DNA of 64,000 nt from NCBI RefSeq assembly GCF_000239815.1, contig NZ_CAFK01000039.1, positions 22,171 to 86,170 on the forward strand, read 5' to 3'. The translations under genes were made by a program, and so were the position numbers. The stretch comes from Bradyrhizobium sp. STM 3843 (GTDB lineage Bacteria; Pseudomonadota; Alphaproteobacteria; Rhizobiales; Xanthobacteraceae). Below the pieces are notes generated by a model. It saw only the letters and a program-made list of their open reading frames with translations. It did not search any database and had not been told where the DNA came from. Within the stretch, counting starts at the first letter, position 1. Each line of letters opens with the position of its first letter. Shown piece by piece: positions 60,483 through 64,000 of the stretch.

Positions 60483-62627
60483 TCAGAGCAGCCCTGCCCC
60501 GCGCGCCCACTTGTACTTGGCGCCGAGAACCTCGACCGGCAGCTCGGTGGAATAGGCGTAGGCCGGGATGCCGTTCTGGTAGAGATATTCGGCAGCCTCC
60601 TCGACCTCGACGTCGCCGGCGAGCGAGGCGACCATCGGCTTGACGAAGCCCTTGGCCTCCATCTCCTTCTTCACCTCGACCATGTTGCGCGCGAACACCA
60701 TTGGCGGGGTCACGATCGTGTGCCAGTAGCCGAGGATCAGCGCGTGGATACGGTCGTCGGACAGCCCGAGCTTGACGGTGTTCACGTAGGTGATCGGCGG
60801 CTCGCCGCCCGTGATGTCGACCGGGTTGCCGGCCGCGCCGAACGGCGGGATGAACTTGCGGAACGCGGCATCGAGGTCCGGCGGCATCGCCATCAGCGAC
60901 ATGCCGTTGTCGACGACCGCATCCGACAGCAGCACGCCCGAGCCGCCGGCACCGGTGATGATGACCACGTTCTCGCCCTTCGGCGTCGGCAGCACCGGCA
61001 CGCCACGGGCGAACTCCAGCAGTTGCCGCAAGCTGCGGGCCCGGATCACGCCGGACTGCTTGAGCACGTCCTCGTAGATCTTGTCGTTGCCGGCGAGCGC
61101 GCCGGTGTGCGACGAGGCCGCCTTCGCGCCGGCCGAGGTGCGGCCGGCCTTGAGCACGACGACCGGCTTCTTCTTCGACACCCGCTTGGCGGCCTCGGCA
61201 AAGGCGCGGCCGTCCTTCAGGTCCTCGCAGTGCTGCGCAATCAAATTGGTGTTCGGGTCCTGCTCGAAGAAGGCGAGCAGATCGTCCTCGTCGATATCGG
61301 ACTTGTTGCCGAGGCCGACGATCGCGGAGACGCCCATCTTGGCCGAACGGGAGAAGCCGATGATCGCCATGCCGATGCCGCCGGACTGCGACGACAGCGC
61401 CGCATGGCCCTTGACGTCATAGGCGGTGCAGAACGTGGCGCAGAGATTGGCCGGCGTGTAGTAGAAGCCATAGATGTTCGGCCCCATCAGGCGGATGTTG
61501 TACTTCTTGCCGACCTCGACGATCTCGGCCTGCAGCTCCGGCGCGCCGGCTTCGGCGAAGCCCGACGGAATCAGCACCGCGCCGGGGATCTGCTTCTCGC
61601 CGCACTCGGTCAGCGCGCTAGCTACGAACTTGGCAGGGATCGCGAACACTGCGGTGTCGATCACGCCGGGCACGTCCTTGACGCTCTTATAGGCCTTGTA
61701 GCCGAGGATCTCGGGGGCCTTCGGGTGGATCGGATAGATCTGACCCTTGTAGCCGCCGTTGATCAGGTTCTTCATCACGGAGTTGCCGATCTTGCCGTCC
61801 TCGGCGGACGCGCCGATCACGGCGACGGCCGAAGGCTTCATGATCCGGTTCATCGCGGTGACGATTTCTTCGTTCGAGCGCGGCGCCGGGCGCGGCTTGT
61901 AGTCGAAATCGACGACGATGCGGACGTCGGCCGCGATGGCGCCGGCCTTGGTGGCGAACACCGGGTTGAGGTCGAGCTCGACGATTTCCGGGAAATCGCT
62001 GACAAGCTTCGAGACCTTGACGATCACGTCGGCAAGCGCCTCGCGGCTGACCGGCTCGCCGCCGCGGACACCTTTGAGCATCTCATGTGCCTGGATGCCG
62101 TCGAGCATCGACAGCGCATCCTCCTTGGTCGCCGGCGCGAGACGGAAGGTCACGTCCTTCAGGACCTCGACCAGCACGCCGCCCAGGCCGAAAGCCACCA
62201 GCTTGCCGAACGAGCCATCGGTGATCGAGCCGACGATCACCTCGGTCCCGCCGGTCAGCATCTGCTGTACCTGGATGCCCTCGATCTTGGCGTCGGCCTT
62301 GTACTTCTTCGCATTCGCGAGAATCGTCTCATACGCCTTTTGCGCGTCATCGGCGGTTTTGACGCCTACGATGACACCGCCCGCTTCCGTCTTGTGCAGA
62401 ATGTCGGGCGAGACGATCTTCATCACCACCGGAAAGCCCATGTCGCCAGCGACCTTGGCCGCTTCGGCCGCCGACTTCGCCAGTCCCTCCTTCGGCACCG
62501 GGATGCCATAGGCATCACACACCAATTTGCCTTCCGGCGCGGTCAGGCTGGTCCGCTTATCCGCCTTCACCCGATCGAGAACTTCGCGGATCGTGGCTTT
62601 CGCGTTGGGCATCGCGGCATCAGACAT
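60483..62627 (-). CDS. ADP-forming acyl-CoA synthetase (acetate-CoA ligase family)
   Basis: 714 residues from the ATG at 62627, which has AGGAGGAAGCCCT before it. The N-terminal third is an ATP-grasp domain (GFPVVMKIVSPDILHKTEAG), the centre is a CoA-binding Rossmann domain (KPSAVAVIGASAEDGKIGNS, GPNIYGFYYT), and the last part is succinyl-CoA-ligase-like with a phospho-His region (SSHTGALAGNDKIYEDVLKQ). It forms an acyl-CoA from acid, ATP and CoA. Its neighbour oxc and shared GntR control suggest a role in oxalate or formate/oxalyl-CoA metabolism. It is divergent from the GntR gene. Confidence 0.9.
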   Translation of the reverse strand: MSDAAMPNAKATIREVLDRVKADKRTSLTAPEGKLVCDAYGIPVPKEGLAKSAAEAAKVAGDMGFPVVMKIVSPDILHKTEAGGVIVGVKTADDAQKAYETILANAKKYKADAKIEGIQVQQMLTGGTEVIVGSITDGSFGKLVAFGLGGVLVEVLKDVTFRLAPATKEDALSMLDGIQAHEMLKGVRGGEPVSREALADVIVKVSKLVSDFPEIVELDLNPVFATKAGAIAADVRIVVDFDYKPRPAPRSNEEIVTAMNRIMKPSAVAVIGASAEDGKIGNSVMKNLINGGYKGQIYPIHPKAPEILGYKAYKSVKDVPGVIDTAVFAIPAKFVASALTECGEKQIPGAVLIPSGFAEAGAPELQAEIVEVGKKYNIRLMGPNIYGFYYTPANLCATFCTAYDVKGHAALSSQSGGIGMAIIGFSRSAKMGVSAIVGLGNKSDIDEDDLLAFFEQDPNTNLIAQHCEDLKDGRAFAEAAKRVSKKKPVVVLKAGRTSAGAKAASSHTGALAGNDKIYEDVLKQSGVIRARSLRQLLEFARGVPVLPTPKGENVVIITGAGGSGVLLSDAVVDNGMSLMAMPPDLDAAFRKFIPPFGAAGNPVDITGGEPPITYVNTVKLGLSDDRIHALILGYWHTIVTPPMVFARNMVEVKKEMEAKGFVKPMVASLAGDVEVEEAAEYLYQNGIPAYAYSTELPVEVLGAKYKWARGAGLL

Positions 62628-62656
62628 AGGGCTTCCTCCTGGGGGGCACACGTTTA

Positions 62657-62673
62657 TGGCATTTGGTATGCCA
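62657..62673. promoter_or_regulatory. GntR operator candidate, copy A
   Basis: TGGCAT-T-TGGTATGCCA lies 30 bases upstream of the acyl-CoA synthetase start. It matches copy B at 15 of 17 positions in the same orientation. The TGGTATGCCA part is a near-palindrome, as expected for an FCD-type GntR dimer. Confidence 0.65.
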
Positions 62674-62738
62674 GAAGCAAACTTTGTCAAGCGCAGCGAA
62701 GATGTGGAAACGCTGAAAAATCACCCAGCTTGACAGTC

Positions 62739-62755
62739 TGGCATCTGGCATGCCA
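62739..62755. promoter_or_regulatory. GntR operator candidate, copy B
   Basis: TGGCAT-C-TGGCATGCCA, with a perfect 10-bp palindrome at 62746-62755, lies about 59 bases before the GntR gene. Its distance to copy A is 82 bases, about eight helical turns, so both could be bound on one face of the DNA. Confidence 0.65.
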
Positions 62756-62813
62756 AAAACTTGACCGTAAAATTGCTGTATGAAGACATCTCCCGCAGCA
62801 GAGGAGATTGGTC

Positions 62814-63545
62814 TTGTCGACGCAAAAACCAACCAAGGCATTACCGCTGATGGCCGAGGCCGACATCGCGATCGCTCGCATCGCCCCGGAGACGAGCTTC
62901 AAGAATAAGGCCTATGAGGCCTTGAAGGAAGCCATCCTGAAGATGGACATCTATGCGACGCCGGAACCTGTGATGCTCGACGAGCGCGCATTGTCCGAGC
63001 GCCTCGGTGTCAGCCGCACGCCGATCCGCGAAGCGATCGCGATGCTGGAGCAGGATGGTTTCGTCAAGACCGTGCCGCGCCGCGGCATCATCGTGGTGCG
63101 CCGGACCAAGAACGAGATCGTCGACATGATTCGCGCCTGGGCCGCGCTGGAGAGCATGGCCGCGCGGCTGATCACCACCACGGCGCGCAAGAAGGACATC
63201 TCGGCGCTGCGCGACTTCTTCAAGGATTTCGGTCCGGACCGCCTGCCGCAGGATCACATCGAGGAATACTCGAAGGCGAACATCGCATTCCATCAGGCGC
63301 TGATCTCGCTGTCGGAGTCGCCGGTTCTGGTCGACATGACTAACGACATCCTCTTGCACGTCCGCGGCTATCGGCAGCTGACCATCAACCGCGCCGACCG
63401 TATTGCTGCGTCCCTGCCCGAGCATCTCGCGATCATCGAGGCGCTGGAAGAGCGCAACACCGAGCTCGCGGAGAAGCGCGCGCGCGATCACACGCTGGGC
63501 CTTGCGACCTATGTCGAGACCCACGGCCAAGAACTATTCAACTAG
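62814..63545 (+). CDS. GntR-family regulator (FCD/VanR type)
   Basis: 243 residues. The N-terminal winged HTH has [40 protein letters not shown] and [20 protein letters not shown]; the C-terminal helical FCD domain has an Asp ([15 protein letters not shown]) and later His residues ([21 protein letters not shown]) for ligand or metal. A TTG at 62814 with GAGGAG at 7 bases is chosen; an ATG at 62850 is also in frame. It is divergent from the acyl-CoA synthetase and upstream of oxc, so it probably controls both. Confidence 0.9.
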   Translation: MSTQKPTKALPLMAEADIAIARIAPETSFKNKAYEALKEAILKMDIYATPEPVMLDERALSERLGVSRTPIREAIAMLEQDGFVKTVPRRGIIVVRRTKNEIVDMIRAWAALESMAARLITTTARKKDISALRDFFKDFGPDRLPQDHIEEYSKANIAFHQALISLSESPVLVDMTNDILLHVRGYRQLTINRADRIAASLPEHLAIIEALEERNTELAEKRARDHTLGLATYVETHGQELFN

Positions 63546-63609
63546 CTACGGTTCAACAAAAGAAGACGCCACCTGCGCCTTCGACAGCAAGACTAGGGAG
63601 ATGAGGCGC

Positions 63610-64000
63610 ATGGCGCAGACTGCGATCAAGACCGAGGTCCCGGACACCCACGAGGAGCTCACCGACGGCTTCCATCTCGTGATCGACGCGATGAAGCTGA
63701 ACGGGATCGAGACGGTCTACAACGTCCCGGGGATTCCGATCACCGATCTTGGTCGCATGATGCAGGCCGAGGGCATCCGCGTGCTCTCGTTCCGTCACGA
63801 GCAGAACGCGGGCTACGCCGCGGCGATCGCCGGCTTCCTCACCAAGAAGCCCGGCATCTGCCTGACCGTATCCGCGCCCGGCTTCCTCAACGGCCTCACG
63901 GCGCTCGCGCATGCGACGACGAACTGCTTCCCGATGATTCTGATCTCGGGCTCGTCCGAGCGCGAGATCGTCGATCTGCAGCAGGGCGACTACGAGGAGA
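63610..64000 (+). CDS. oxc: Oxalyl-CoA decarboxylase, 5 prime part (runs off right edge)
   Basis: 130 codons are in the window. GGGAG lies 9 bases before the ATG at 63610. [20 protein letters not shown] and [20 protein letters not shown], with the ThDP-activating Glu in RHEQNAG, and [20 protein letters not shown] match the N-terminal domain of oxalyl-CoA decarboxylase. It turns oxalyl-CoA into formyl-CoA and CO2. The partner formyl-CoA transferase (frc) is not in view; it may lie just beyond the edge. It follows the GntR gene by 64 bases. Confidence 0.9.
   Translation, partial: MAQTAIKTEVPDTHEELTDGFHLVIDAMKLNGIETVYNVPGIPITDLGRMMQAEGIRVLSFRHEQNAGYAAAIAGFLTKKPGICLTVSAPGFLNGLTALAHATTNCFPMILISGSSEREIVDLQQGDYEE

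Noticed and set aside
60720..62783. 687-codon open frame on the plus strand
   Set aside because: Antisense to the acyl-CoA synthetase; His/Arg/Asp-rich shadow translation.
1..64000. CRISPR array, tRNA/rRNA genes, prophage or transposase
   Set aside because: No regularly spaced repeats, cloverleaf sequences, integrase or transposase motifs were seen on reading through.

Overview
The window reads as chromosomal DNA of a Bradyrhizobium-type alphaproteobacterium. It has high GC, dense coding, many GTG or TTG starts, Bradyrhizobium-like flagellar proteins, a DUF1236 protein, an IalB-like protein, an oxalyl-CoA decarboxylase with its companion acyl-CoA synthetase, and intergenic palindromic repeats of the kind common in this genus. 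No rRNA, tRNA, CRISPR array, transposase or prophage gene was seen.

Layout. (1) 1-4920: a surface/iron-signalling type block on the minus strand. It holds a partial DUF2341 protein, a TpsB-family outer-membrane translocator, a TonB-C-like protein, a FecR-like anti-sigma factor, a FecI-like ECF sigma factor and a decayed TonB C-terminal fragment that abuts flgL. (2) 4917-15215: a minus-strand flagellar block (ECF sigma, fliC, fliD, fliS, a small anti-sigma-like protein, flgD, flgE, a short unknown protein, an FlgN-like chaperone, flgK, flgL). (3) 15726-20361: three plus-strand genes (HAD-like protein, DxD glycosyltransferase-like protein, sugar N-formyltransferase-like protein) that look like a flagellin or surface-glycan modification cassette.

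(4) 20362-43007: an almost complete aerobic cobalamin pathway. bluB, cobB, cbiD, cobM, cobE, cobL, cobK, cobJ, cobI, cobH, cobG, cobN and cobW are followed by a DUF1636 protein and a HupE/UreJ-type transporter behind a cobalamin riboswitch. Then come cobU, cobO, cobQ, cbiB, cobD (threonine-phosphate decarboxylase), cobS, a phosphatase and cobT. Together they cover ring methylation, ring contraction, cobalt insertion, adenosylation, amidation and nucleotide-loop assembly. cobA, cobF, cobS/cobT-type chelatase subunits and cobR are not in the window; cbiD probably stands in for cobF. Genes overlap heavily and switch strand repeatedly.

(5) 43124-50002: a PLP-dependent Orn/Lys/Arg decarboxylase with a GNAT acetyltransferase, a small conserved protein, a TctC-type binding protein divergent from a two-subunit ThDP decarboxylase, a VanZ-like protein and a DUF1236 protein. 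(6) 50003-51048: a gene-free kilobase made largely of two palindromic repeat elements. (7) 51049-60410: an IalB-like protein, a tannase/feruloyl esterase divergent from an AraC regulator, an MFS transporter, TetR plus EamA exporter, a small Cys-rich secreted protein and an unusual SRPBCC-M50 protease fusion. (8) 60483-64000: an acyl-CoA synthetase (ADP-forming type) divergent from a GntR regulator and the start of oxc, with two near-identical 17-bp operator-like sites between the divergent genes. This is probably an oxalate-use module.
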